Positions 16,601 through 25,082 of a DNA stretch of 47,616 bases are shown in pieces (position 1 is the stretch's first letter; each line of letters opens with the position of its first letter). The DNA comes from Bacteroidota bacterium (GTDB taxonomy: Bacteria; Bacteroidota; Bacteroidia; Flavobacteriales; BACL11), in assembly GCA_028408365.1 (NCBI GenBank), contig JAOOLD010000011.1, forward strand, positions 1 through 47,616, written 5' to 3'. The translations under genes and the position numbers were made by a program. The notes beneath the pieces were generated by a model. It did not search any database. It was not told the DNA's origin and saw only the letters and a list, made by a program, of their open reading frames with translations.

Positions 16601-17354
16601 CCCAGCTCAATACCTTACTTATGGAAATATTGATTTTGGAACTGTTAAAGGTATGTCAATTAATTATGACTTGAGAAGAACTAGCAACGTCAGTATGACT
16701 GCAAACTATACATTACAATTTGCTGATGGTACTGGATCATCTGCAACTTCAGGACAAAGTTTAGTAAACACAGGACAGCCAAATTTAAGAACGACTATTC
16801 CTCTTAGCTTTGATCAGAGACATTCACTAATGGCTTCCGTTGATTACAGCTACGGAACAGGAAAGAAATATAATGGTCCAATTTTATTTGGCAGGAAAGT
16901 TCTGCAAGATGCAGGAGCTAATATTATTATGACAGCTGGTTCGGGAACACCATATTCAAAACAATCTAATATCACACAAGAAGCAGCATCTGGAATAAAT
17001 GATCGCTCTACCCTTGAAGGAAGTTTAAACGGATCAAGATTGCCGTGGCAGTTTAGATTGAGTATGAAATTAAATAAGAACTTTGTTATTAATTGGACTG
17101 ACAAGAAGAAATCAAATCTTAATGTTTATGTTCAAGTTCAAAACTTACTTGATGCTAAAAATGTCATCAGCGTATATAGAGCTACCGGAAACCCAGACGA
17201 TGACGGATATTTAACTGATGCAGCAGCACAAAATTCAATAAACTCAAAAAATGATCCTGATTCTTTCAGATATCTATATTCTTTGGCTGTAAATAATCCT
17301 TCAAATTACAGTTTGCCAAGAATGTGGAGAGCTGGAATTAGTATAGATTTTTAA
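13629..17354 (+). CDS. TonB-dependent receptor with carboxypeptidase-like N-terminal domain
   Basis: A 1241-residue outer-membrane receptor. A signal peptide ends near LAFS, then QTGTLQG. A carboxypeptidase-regulatory-like beta-sandwich spans about residues 26-115 (GTIIDAMTNEPIPFANVVL, DFDGKYTIKPINPGTYNI). The plug domain has VNIRGSRSDATEYYIDGIKV and QIKVVTGGVPAQYGDATGGV. A very large barrel follows and ends in MWRAGISIDF. There is no SusD gene; instead a large T9SS-sorted protein and a PorV-like protein follow five and ten bases after the preceding stops, so this is a dedicated module rather than a sugar-utilisation pair. A second ATG at 13638 (MLRKTLLYL) is an equally good start. The ligand is unknown. 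Confidence 0.9.
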   Translation: MTIMLRKTLLYLAFVLYSALAFSQTGTLQGTIIDAMTNEPIPFANVVLTKNGNQSAGTTTDFDGKYTIKPINPGTYNIKATFVGYQTKEITGVVISADQIRFVDIKLQEGIQLEVAEVVVWTKPLIDQGNLSGETKTSEEIVALPTRSVASVAATTAGIYQRDEGDAVNIRGSRSDATEYYIDGIKVRGALGVPTSGIEQIKVVTGGVPAQYGDATGGVISVTTKGPSNKFFGQLEFESSDLFDEYDYNLLGFALSGPIIKKRNSDGTKGSSILGYFISGELRSVDDTDPSAVGVWKVKDNVLNNLRNNPFVIAPNAAAGFLSTSDFLSESDFENVQAKLNTNQRRLNVSGKLDFKPSNNTFLTFGGSYYYRKSRDFSYWRSMFAWDNNRESSQNTFRLFGKLTQKFGSEESNDENSASTVKNAFITIQGDYTNNKYTFVDSDHQFDLFKYGHVGKFSTSKTKVYNTGDVLDTINGNPVWWSNVQVHNGWQDTLMTFSPGSHNASLVNYTSAYYRMFRDYGLSSYVGSSNDGIIRTAADLQGQGLLNGELPTSVYSLFGNHGYYYNGAAKQENTQTTFKASGSADIGSHEVSFGFEFEQRQDYYWGSSPRSLWTLGRQLANNHILERDLSNPIPEFNQNGIFNDTINYSRLYNSEIHSTFDKSLRDALNISIDGLEYIDIDSYGPSTFDISMFSQDELLNNGSNLVYYYGFDIYGNKLDNKPSLQDFFTREVTDQFGDNRYAREIAPFEPIYMAGYIQDKFAVEDLIFNIGLRVDRYDANQQVLKDRYVLYPTYTAGTTQGSEAAERAGGLPSTIGNDYVVYVDDFSSNSPTAVGYRNGETWYNAEGLQISDPTILADAAGGKIAPYLQDQNALNNDINVSESFKDYEPEIVFMPRVAFSFPISDEAQFFAHYDVLTQRPPSNNRLEPVDYLFMADKVGALLNNPDLKPEKTIDYELGFAKTLSLSSALKISAFYKEMRDMIQVINTLGAYPAQYLTYGNIDFGTVKGMSINYDLRRTSNVSMTANYTLQFADGTGSSATSGQSLVNTGQPNLRTTIPLSFDQRHSLMASVDYSYGTGKKYNGPILFGRKVLQDAGANIIMTAGSGTPYSKQSNITQEAASGINDRSTLEGSLNGSRLPWQFRLSMKLNKNFVINWTDKKKSNLNVYVQVQNLLDAKNVISVYRATGNPDDDGYLTDAAAQNSINSKNDPDSFRYLYSLAVNNPSNYSLPRMWRAGISIDF

Positions 17355-17359
17355 ACAAA

Positions 17360-20300
17360 ATGAAATTGAATAATACACATATGATTAAAATTGAGAAAAT
17401 AAAAATTACCCTTCTAGCCTTACTAATTTCAGTTCATGTTTCAGCTAAAGAAAATATTAATTACCCTGGAATTTCTAATGTAAAAAACGAAAGAGTTGCA
17501 GCTGGATGTACACCTTCTACTTCACAAACAGACTTAGATGTTAATAATGTAAGGACAACTATTATGGGTGGAGGAGATATGTGGTGGAATTTAGATGATG
17601 CGAGGTATGAAATTCCAAAAGATGGAAATAAACATTCAATGTTCGCTGGTGCTTTATGGATTGGTGGTGTTGATGCTGGAGGTCAATTAAAAGTAGCAGC
17701 AATGACATATAGACAAGGGGGTAATGACTTTTGGCCTGGTCCTCTTGATGTTAATACCGCAACCATATCACCAGAGGAATGTGAGGAATGGGATAAGCAT
17801 TTTAAAATCAATAGAAGTGAGGTAGAACAATTTGTTTCTGATTATGATAATTCAAATGGAGCTATTAACCAAAGTGACATTCCAGAATCAGTTTTAGAGT
17901 GGCCAGCTCATGGGGATGTATCTCAAGGTCAAGATTATTACTTAGCACCATTCTATGATAGAAATGGTGATGGGAACTATAATCCTCTTGCCGGTGATTA
18001 TCCTGATTACAATGTGACAGGAACAAATGATGATTCAAAATTATATGGTGATCAAACTCTTTTTTGGATTTTTAATGACAAAGGAAATATACATACAGAA
18101 TCTGAAGCTGAAGCTTTAGGTCTTGAAATTCATGCTCAAGCATTTGGTTTTACTGCTGATAATGAAGTCAATGATATGACTTTCTACAATTACAAAATTA
18201 TTAACAGATCTACTCTTCCGCTGTTAGATACATATTTTGGTCAGTGGGTAGATCCAGATTTAGGATATTATCTTGATGATTACGTAGGTTGTGATGTAGG
18301 ACTAGGGCTTGGTTTTTGCTATAACGGAGATGCTGAAGATGAAGGAGCTGCAGGCTACGGTTTTAATCCTCCAGCAATCGGAGTTGACTTTTTCCAAGGA
18401 CCATTAGCTGATGCAAATGATGGAATCGATAATGATAGAGATGGTACCGTAGATGAATATGGAGAGCAAATCATAATGTCAAAATTTGTTTACTATAATA
18501 ATGACTTTACTGTTACAGGTAATCCTTCCACAGGTACACATATTTATAATTATTTAAGAGGAATTTGGAAAGACAATGTCCCAATGACATATGGTGGAGA
18601 TGGTCACGGAAGTGGACAAGGATCTACAACAGACCTATGTAATTTTATGTTCCCAGGTACATCAGACCCTGACTTTCCAGGACAAGAGTGGACTGAAGTA
18701 ACTGCTGGTAATACTCCTGCAGATAGAAGATTTTTACAATCTGCTGGTCCTTTTACTTTGCAGCCTGGAGCGGTAAATGAAATTACTACAGGTGTTGTAT
18801 GGGCTAGAGCTAACACAGGGGGACAAACTGCGTCGGTGCAACTTGTTAAAATTTATGATAAAGAAGCTCAAGCACTCTTCGATAATAATTTTAATATTTT
18901 AAATGGACCGGATGCCCCAGACCTTGAAATTAGGGAGTTAAACCAAGAATTAATAATTACTTTGTCTAATAAAGTTACCTCTAATAATTATGAAGAATCA
19001 TATTCAGAAAAAGATCCTTACATAACAAAGCCTGCTAATTTATTAAATAGTCCTAATTACGAGTTTCAAGGATATTTAGTTTATCAGTTAGTAGATGCTA
19101 CAGTCTCAGTTACTGACTTAGATAACCCTGATAAAGCAAGGCTCGTTTATCGATCAGATGTAAAAGATGGAGTTACTGGAATAATTAATCAATACTTAGA
19201 TCCTGTCTTAGGAGTATTTACCCCTGTTGAAGAGGTATCATCAGTTTTAAGTCAAGGAGTTATTGGTTCAGTCGACGAAGGTACAGAGTACTCATTTCAG
19301 ATTTTAGATGATAAGTTTGCACTAGGTAGTACGAAGTTAGTTAACCATAAAACATATTACTTTATGAGTATTGCATATGGTTATAACCAAGCTGAAGAAA
19401 ATGCTGATCCATACAATGTAAATGATCCAAATTATGATGGAAGAAATCAACCATATATTGGAGGTAGAAGAAATATTAAAGTTTACTCAGCCATTCCTCA
19501 TAATATTGGCCCTGATGGTGGAGGTACTCAACTTAACTCAAGCTATGGTGATGGAGTAAAAATTACAAGAGTAGAGGGTCAAGGAAATGGAGGTTTGCAA
19601 TTAACTATGACACAAAATTCTGAAAATGCAATCTTAAATGGAATTGATTACAGATCTTCGGAGATTGAATACGAAGCAGGTAGTGGACCAATTGAAATTA
19701 CTGTAGTCGATCCTGTTAGTGTTGTTGCAGGTACTTATATTTTAAAGTTAGATAGTCCACAAGTTTCAAATCAAAACTTTGTTGAGAGCTATTATGGATG
19801 GACTCTGGAGGATGACAATGGAGATATTATATCTAGCTCAGAAAAGTCAATCACTGTTGGTGATAATCAGTTCATTGATGAACTTGGTCTAAGTTTTAAA
19901 ATTAAACAATCAAGTAATCCTGGTGCAGATCCAAACAATATTAATAGTAATGGTCTTATCTCTGGCTCAGTTGATTATGATGACCCTAATGACAGGTGGC
20001 TTTCTGGTGTCCCAGACAGAGATGATGAGTCAGCTTTCTTCAGTCTGTGGGGGCTTAACTGGATCAGAGCTGGTTCGTTCACAAATGATAATGATGCTTC
20101 TTTGAGCGATTACAATCAAACAGATGACCCAAATGGTGTTTTTGAAACTGTAATCGAAAGATCTGTAACCGTCGGTTTTGGTAATTTCTCTATTGACGTA
20201 ACTGGAGGAACTTGGGCTCCTTACAGATTTGCATCCAATTTTAATGATGGTCCTGGTTTTAATAATACCGTCACTAATTCGTATGTAAAAATTGATAAAT

Positions 20301-21556
20301 TAAACTCAGTTGATGTTGTATTTACTCAAAATAAAGAATTATGGACAAGATGTCCAGTTGTTGAAGCGCAAGATGATCAAACATTATCAATCGGAGGTCA
20401 AATTAAAATGGGACTAAGACAAAGTCCTTCTGTTGACAAAGATGGTAATCCGGAGTCCGGAGTTGGTATGGGTTGGTTCCCTGGTTATGCCATAGACGTA
20501 CAAACTGGTGAAAGATTGAATATAATTTTTGCTGAAGATTCATGGCTGACTAATGAAAACGGAAATGATATGATATGGAACCCTACATCCAACATCGTTA
20601 CTAGTGATTTTCCACAGTATGATCCTACTGCACCTCAAGGTCAACAATTTTCAGGTGGAAATTACTTGCTCGGTGGTAAGCACTTTATATATATCTTAAG
20701 AGGGGAATCGTGGGTAAAAGGGACAGAAGATTATATAAGTGGAGACTATTTAGAGGTTGACAATTGTCCAAACTATGATGAGGGAGCATGGGCATATGCA
20801 CAACTAAGCGATGGGGGTTTACCTGCTCAGTTTAACGTGTTTAAGCATGTTACCTGGACATCTGTACCTTTATTAGCTCCTGGAAGAAATTTACTCACCA
20901 CTGACGCAAGAGTGAAGTTAAGAGTATCCAAGCCTTATAAACAATTTGAATCTGTTGATCCTTCAAGATTTCTATCAAGGGATGATGATTTGATAGTTGG
21001 AACCAATTATGTTGTAACTTTTAAAAATGATCAAACCACTTGGGGAGGATTTAATATTACTCATGATGGAACAACTTATAATCCTGGAGAGTCTTTCGTT
21101 GCAACTACAACTTCATTTACAGGAAATTCACGTGCTAGAGTTGTTGAAGGAGAATCATTAAATAATTTTAATCCAATATATAGATTTTCAACTGATGATA
21201 TAGTAGCAGAAATCGGTAATAATTCTGTTGCAAAATCATCAATTGACATGATCAATGTTGTTCCAAACCCATATTATGGTTATTCAGAATATGAAACAAA
21301 TCAGTTGGATAACAGAATAAAAATAACCAATCTCCCTCAAAAAGCAACCATTTCAATTTTTACATTAAGTGGAACGCTAGTAAGAACACTCAAAAAAGAT
21401 GACTCCAGTATCAGCTCAATAGATTGGGATTTAAAAAACGATTTCGGTATTCCAATTGCAAGTGGTTTATACGTAATACATGTGAAAACAAATGAAGGAG
21501 AAAAAGTACTTAAATGGTTTGGTGCGCTTAGACCAATTGACTTAGACACATTCTAA
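17360..21556 (+). CDS. Large T9SS-sorted surface protein
   Basis: A 1398-residue exported protein. ATG at 17381 (MIKIEKIKITLL) gives a cleaner signal peptide ending HVSA than the first ATG. The N-terminal part has a segment typical of a Bacteroidota surface-protein group (FAGALWIGGVDAGGQLKVAA, about 95-114). There are two calcium-loop-like stretches, YDRNGDGNYNP near 199-209 and NDGIDNDRDGTVDEYG near 355. The last 100 residues form a type IX secretion sorting domain: VVPNPYYGYSEYE, TISIFTLSGTLVRTL, DWDLKNDFGIPIASGLYVIHV, then GALRPIDLDTF. It would cross the outer membrane by the T9SS and be anchored or released. The role is unknown, but it is fixed between a TonB receptor and a PorV-like gene. 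Confidence 0.85.
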   Translation: MKLNNTHMIKIEKIKITLLALLISVHVSAKENINYPGISNVKNERVAAGCTPSTSQTDLDVNNVRTTIMGGGDMWWNLDDARYEIPKDGNKHSMFAGALWIGGVDAGGQLKVAAMTYRQGGNDFWPGPLDVNTATISPEECEEWDKHFKINRSEVEQFVSDYDNSNGAINQSDIPESVLEWPAHGDVSQGQDYYLAPFYDRNGDGNYNPLAGDYPDYNVTGTNDDSKLYGDQTLFWIFNDKGNIHTESEAEALGLEIHAQAFGFTADNEVNDMTFYNYKIINRSTLPLLDTYFGQWVDPDLGYYLDDYVGCDVGLGLGFCYNGDAEDEGAAGYGFNPPAIGVDFFQGPLADANDGIDNDRDGTVDEYGEQIIMSKFVYYNNDFTVTGNPSTGTHIYNYLRGIWKDNVPMTYGGDGHGSGQGSTTDLCNFMFPGTSDPDFPGQEWTEVTAGNTPADRRFLQSAGPFTLQPGAVNEITTGVVWARANTGGQTASVQLVKIYDKEAQALFDNNFNILNGPDAPDLEIRELNQELIITLSNKVTSNNYEESYSEKDPYITKPANLLNSPNYEFQGYLVYQLVDATVSVTDLDNPDKARLVYRSDVKDGVTGIINQYLDPVLGVFTPVEEVSSVLSQGVIGSVDEGTEYSFQILDDKFALGSTKLVNHKTYYFMSIAYGYNQAEENADPYNVNDPNYDGRNQPYIGGRRNIKVYSAIPHNIGPDGGGTQLNSSYGDGVKITRVEGQGNGGLQLTMTQNSENAILNGIDYRSSEIEYEAGSGPIEITVVDPVSVVAGTYILKLDSPQVSNQNFVESYYGWTLEDDNGDIISSSEKSITVGDNQFIDELGLSFKIKQSSNPGADPNNINSNGLISGSVDYDDPNDRWLSGVPDRDDESAFFSLWGLNWIRAGSFTNDNDASLSDYNQTDDPNGVFETVIERSVTVGFGNFSIDVTGGTWAPYRFASNFNDGPGFNNTVTNSYVKIDKLNSVDVVFTQNKELWTRCPVVEAQDDQTLSIGGQIKMGLRQSPSVDKDGNPESGVGMGWFPGYAIDVQTGERLNIIFAEDSWLTNENGNDMIWNPTSNIVTSDFPQYDPTAPQGQQFSGGNYLLGGKHFIYILRGESWVKGTEDYISGDYLEVDNCPNYDEGAWAYAQLSDGGLPAQFNVFKHVTWTSVPLLAPGRNLLTTDARVKLRVSKPYKQFESVDPSRFLSRDDDLIVGTNYVVTFKNDQTTWGGFNITHDGTTYNPGESFVATTTSFTGNSRARVVEGESLNNFNPIYRFSTDDIVAEIGNNSVAKSSIDMINVVPNPYYGYSEYETNQLDNRIKITNLPQKATISIFTLSGTLVRTLKKDDSSISSIDWDLKNDFGIPIASGLYVIHVKTNEGEKVLKWFGALRPIDLDTF

Positions 21557-21566
21557 AAAGAAGATT

Positions 21567-22685
21567 ATGAAGAAATTAAATAAAAATATAATACTTAAAA
21601 GCTTTATAGTTCTTACCGTAATTTTAGCTGAGATTTTCTATTCTTCTAACATATACGCAGGCAATGAACAAAGATCTGGACAGGCTGGTGCATCTGAGTT
21701 GTTAATAAATCCATGGTCAAGATCTTCAGGATGGGGAACCGCTAACGTTGCAGGAGTTAGGGGCTTAGAAGGTATTTATTCTAATGTTGCAGGTCTAGCG
21801 TTTACTGAAAAAACTGAATTAATCTTTTCACAGACATCTTGGCTTCAATATGGTAGTAAAATGTTTGATGCTAATGAATCAGTTAGTAATATAAGTTCAT
21901 TTGGTTTTTCTCAAAAAGTAGGAGAATCAGCAGTCTTAGGAATGTCAGTTATGTCTATGGATTTTGGTGAAATTGAAATTACAACAGTCGAGTTGCCTGA
22001 TGGTGGAATTGGAACTTTTTCACCAAAATATTTAAACTTAGGATTTTCTTATGCAAGGATATTTTCAAATAGCATATATGGGGGTGTTACAGTCAAATTA
22101 GTTTCTGAGCAGATATCTAATCTATCTGCACAGGGTATAGCACTAGATGCTGGAATACAGTATGTGACAGGTAAAAAGGACAATCTTAAATTTGGTATTT
22201 CATTAAAGAATGTTGGCCCAAGAATGTCATTTTCTGGAGATGGTTTATCATTTAGAAATTATGTCGATCCAAATTACGAAATGACTGTAGAGCAAAGATC
22301 ATCAGAGTTTGAGCTTCCTGCTCTTCTAAATATAGGTGCATCTTACGATTTCAATGTAAATTTACATAGAGTAACAGCTGCAGGAACATTTACTTCCAAT
22401 TCTTTTCAAAAAGATCAATATAGGCTAGGTGTTGAGTATTCTTACAAAGAAATTTTAATGCTGAGAGGTGGTTATGTTGCTGAGGACGGAATTATGAATA
22501 GCAAAAAATCTGCTGAAGACAATTCACTAGATAGCTATAGAACAACTGCTCTTAGAGGACCTTCCGCAGGATTTACACTTGAACTACCTATGGGTAATGG
22601 CTCAACTTTTGGTTTAGATTATTCTTACAGACATACTAATCCTTTTCAGGGGTCGCATAGCATAGGAGCAAGAATAAATTTATAA
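21567..22685 (+). CDS. PorV/PorQ family outer-membrane protein
   Basis: A 372-residue barrel of the PorV/PorQ (FadL-like) family, which shuttle T9SS substrates at the cell surface and assist release of their sorting domain. Seen here: a signal peptide ending near SNIYAG; the conserved opening RSGQAGASELLINPWSRSSGWG; GVRGLEGIYSNVAGLAF; and the closing SIGARINL. The neighbouring gene encodes a T9SS sorting-domain protein, so this is probably its dedicated partner rather than the core PorV, which normally lies beside porU. It begins ten bases after the surface-protein gene ends, and greA follows after four bases. Confidence 0.87.
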   Translation: MKKLNKNIILKSFIVLTVILAEIFYSSNIYAGNEQRSGQAGASELLINPWSRSSGWGTANVAGVRGLEGIYSNVAGLAFTEKTELIFSQTSWLQYGSKMFDANESVSNISSFGFSQKVGESAVLGMSVMSMDFGEIEITTVELPDGGIGTFSPKYLNLGFSYARIFSNSIYGGVTVKLVSEQISNLSAQGIALDAGIQYVTGKKDNLKFGISLKNVGPRMSFSGDGLSFRNYVDPNYEMTVEQRSSEFELPALLNIGASYDFNVNLHRVTAAGTFTSNSFQKDQYRLGVEYSYKEILMLRGGYVAEDGIMNSKKSAEDNSLDSYRTTALRGPSAGFTLELPMGNGSTFGLDYSYRHTNPFQGSHSIGARINL

Positions 22686-22689
22686 AATT

Positions 22690-23163
22690 ATGAGTGGCTT
22701 TATTTATCTCTCAAAAGAGGGAATGGAAAAATTAAAAGATGAGCTCAATTATCTCAAAAGTACTGAGCGTCCAAAAATAATAAATCAAATTGCTGAAGCT
22801 AGAGATAAAGGAGATTTGTCTGAGAATGCAGAGTATGATGCTGCTAAAGAAGCCCAAGGATTACTTGAGGCAAGAATTGCTAGGCTAGAAAATGAGTTGT
22901 CAAAATCAAGAGTATTAGATGAAAAAAATATTGATTTATCTACTGCCAAACTTTTAACTACAGTCGAAATTGAGAATATTCAATCAAAACAAAAGATGTC
23001 ATACACACTAGTCTCTGAGTCTGAAGCCGATTTGAAAAACAAGAAGATTTCAATAAGCTCACCAATTGGAAGTGGACTAATGGGAAAAAAAGTTGGTGAA
23101 ATTGTTGATATATCAGTTCCTTCAGGAATTATCAAATTTAAGATACTAGATATTACAATTTGA
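22690..23163 (+). CDS. greA: Transcription elongation factor GreA
   Basis: Rescues backtracked RNA polymerase by stimulating transcript cleavage in the secondary channel. The 157 residues have normal length: an N-terminal coiled coil with the acidic tip GDLSENAEYDAAKE (about 43-56), followed by the FKBP-like C-terminal domain with SPIGSGLMGKKVGEIVDI. It begins four bases after the PorV-like gene and shares its stop with the start of the HIT gene, so it is expressed within this run even though its role is general. Confidence 0.97.
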   Translation: MSGFIYLSKEGMEKLKDELNYLKSTERPKIINQIAEARDKGDLSENAEYDAAKEAQGLLEARIARLENELSKSRVLDEKNIDLSTAKLLTTVEIENIQSKQKMSYTLVSESEADLKNKKISISSPIGSGLMGKKVGEIVDISVPSGIIKFKILDITI

Positions 23164-23558
23164 GTTTACATTCAATATTTACCAGAATAATAAATAGAGA
23201 ATTACCTTCTTATATAGTTTGTGAGGATAAGGAGAACATTGCTTTTCTTGATATAAATCCCTTAAGAAGAGGACATACACTAATAGTCCCAAAATTAGAA
23301 GTTGATAACATTTTTAGTCTTAATAAAAATTCTTACAATAGTTTATTTTCTTTTGCAAAAAAAGTTGCTATAAATATGAAAAAAAAAATAGCCTGCAATA
23401 GAATTGGTATGTCAGTTGTTGGATTAGATGTTCCTCATGCTCATATTCATTTAATACCAATAAATTCTTTTGAAGATATGAACTTCAACAAATCTCCTTT
23501 AAAATTAACTGAAGAAGAAATGCTTAACATTTGTCAATTATTAAAGTTTACTTCTTAA
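23160..23558 (+). CDS. HIT family protein
   Basis: A 132-residue nucleotide hydrolase/transferase of the histidine-triad superfamily (HinT branch). IFTRIINRELPSYIV leads the fold, INPLRRGHTLIVPK is typical, and the triad HAHIH lies at 93-97. The C-terminus is short. The start is a TTG at 23160-23162 that overlaps the greA TGA by three bases; no ATG occurs before residue 73, so the TTG is the only reasonable start. The substrate is probably an adenosine phosphoramidate or a similar nucleotide. Its 3' end overlaps the convergent ruvC by 11 bases. Confidence 0.93.
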   Translation: MSLHSIFTRIINRELPSYIVCEDKENIAFLDINPLRRGHTLIVPKLEVDNIFSLNKNSYNSLFSFAKKVAINMKKKIACNRIGMSVVGLDVPHAHIHLIPINSFEDMNFNKSPLKLTEEEMLNICQLLKFTS

Positions 23559-24102
23559 TCTTATTTTTATTTTGTTTAACAAATGATGACCAATTTGAAT
23601 AGTTAGTTTTGTTATTTGTGTTATCGCGTTGAAAATGGTGACATAAAGCTGCAGCTAGTCCATCAGTTGCATCAAGGCTATCTGGTTTACTTTTCATATT
23701 TAAAAGATTTTGAATCATTCCAGCCACTTGATCTTTAGATGAATTCCCTTTTCCAGTTATAGATTTTTTTATTTTTCTTGGGCTATATTCAAAAACTGGT
23801 ATGTTTTTATTAAGTGCGGCAGCCATTGCAACCCCTTGAGCCCTTCCAAGTTTTAACATTGATTGAACATTTTTTCCAAAAAAAGGAGCCTCAATCGAAA
23901 TTTCATCAGGTTTGTATTCTGTAATTAGCTCAGAGATTCTTTCAAAAATTTTTTTCAGTTTATCTTGATGAGATTGATATTGAGCAAGTTTAATAACACC
24001 AAAATTTATTAGCTCAATGTTTTTATTTCTTATGTGCACTAGTCCGTACCCCATTATAATTGTTCCAGGATCAATACCTAAAATTATTTTATCGCTAACC
24101 AT
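23548..24102 (-). CDS. ruvC: Holliday junction resolvase RuvC
   Basis: Endonuclease that cuts Holliday junctions together with RuvAB in recombination repair. The 184 residues start with the catalytic GIDPGT (Asp11) and carry the second acid in SIEAPFFGKN and the last pair in DATDGLAAALCHH. A basic tail after the fold (KQNKNKIKK) is an extension. It is a lone gene on its strand, convergent with the HIT gene (11-base overlap) and divergent from the flippase-like gene with a 36-base gap. ruvA and ruvB are not in the window. Confidence 0.97.
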   Translation of the reverse strand: MVSDKIILGIDPGTIIMGYGLVHIRNKNIELINFGVIKLAQYQSHQDKLKKIFERISELITEYKPDEISIEAPFFGKNVQSMLKLGRAQGVAMAAALNKNIPVFEYSPRKIKKSITGKGNSSKDQVAGMIQNLLNMKSKPDSLDATDGLAAALCHHFQRDNTNNKTNYSNWSSFVKQNKNKIKK

Positions 24103-24138
24103 ATTTTCTTTGTATTATTGTCCAGTTACTAATTAAAA

Positions 24139-25080
24139 ATGTTAAAGAAAACAAATATTTTGAAGATATTAAAAGTTTTAATATCATTTACTATAATTTT
24201 TGTTTTGTACAGGCAATTTGATTCGAAGTTTGCCGATTATAACATAGCTCAAAATTTACCACTTCTCAAAAAAAATTATTTTTATTTATCTCTATTATTC
24301 ATGCTAATGTTTATTCAGTGGTTAGTAGAGGCTCAAAAGTGGAGGTTTTTATTATATAAAGTTCAATATTTGAAACTTGGACAAAGCATTAAAGCGATTT
24401 TTTCTGGACTGTCTGTTTCTTTTTTAACACCAAACAGAACGGGAGAATTTTTAGGAAGAATTATTTTTATTTCAAAAGGAAATAGGATTAAGGCTTCAAT
24501 AATAACATTTATTGGTAATTACAGTCAACTGCTGACTACAATTACTGTTGGACTGATTTCATTATTTTATTTACCAAACTATTTTAATATTGATGAGTAT
24601 TTTGATAGAAATTATTACTACTTAATAATTTTTTTTACGTTAATTACCTCGAATATTTTATATTTTTTTACAAATAAAATTTATGATTTTGCATCAATTT
24701 TCTCAAAAAAAAATAAGAACTTAAGTCAAATTGAAGTTTTTAAAATCTATAGCAAAGAGGAACTTTTGATTGCATATTTATATTCAATTTTTAGATATTT
24801 AATTTTTATATTTCAGTATTATATTGCTTTTTTAACGTTTGACATTCATATTTCTCTGATAGATTTTGTAATACTGAAACCAATTTCTATTCTGTTAATT
24901 ACAGCGATACCAACTATTTCAATCACAGATGCTGGTGTAAGAGTTAGTTCAGCTCTTGCGATTTTTGCATTCGTTGATATATCAACTAACATAATTTCAG
25001 CTACAATACTAGTTTGGTTAGTAAACCTAGCTATACCTTCATTAATTGGTCTTTTTTTCTTTAATAAATTAAAAAGCTAA
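24139..25080 (+). CDS. Lysylphosphatidylglycerol synthase TM-region/UPF0104-like membrane protein
   Basis: A 313-residue integral membrane protein with about seven or eight hydrophobic helices. It resembles the LPG synthetase transmembrane (flippase-like) family: the QWLVEAQKWRFLL segment near 60-72, the FLTPNRTGEFLGRI loop near 95-108, and the late TISITDAGVRVSSAL. The catalytic lysyl-transferase domain of MprF is absent, so it is a flippase- or transport-like module, not an aminoacyl-lipid synthase. It is two bases upstream of a glycosyltransferase gene and is probably part of envelope lipid or glycan handling. The exact substrate is unknown. Confidence 0.8.
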   Translation: MLKKTNILKILKVLISFTIIFVLYRQFDSKFADYNIAQNLPLLKKNYFYLSLLFMLMFIQWLVEAQKWRFLLYKVQYLKLGQSIKAIFSGLSVSFLTPNRTGEFLGRIIFISKGNRIKASIITFIGNYSQLLTTITVGLISLFYLPNYFNIDEYFDRNYYYLIIFFTLITSNILYFFTNKIYDFASIFSKKNKNLSQIEVFKIYSKEELLIAYLYSIFRYLIFIFQYYIAFLTFDIHISLIDFVILKPISILLITAIPTISITDAGVRVSSALAIFAFVDISTNIISATILVWLVNLAIPSLIGLFFFNKLKS

Positions 25081-25082
25081 GC

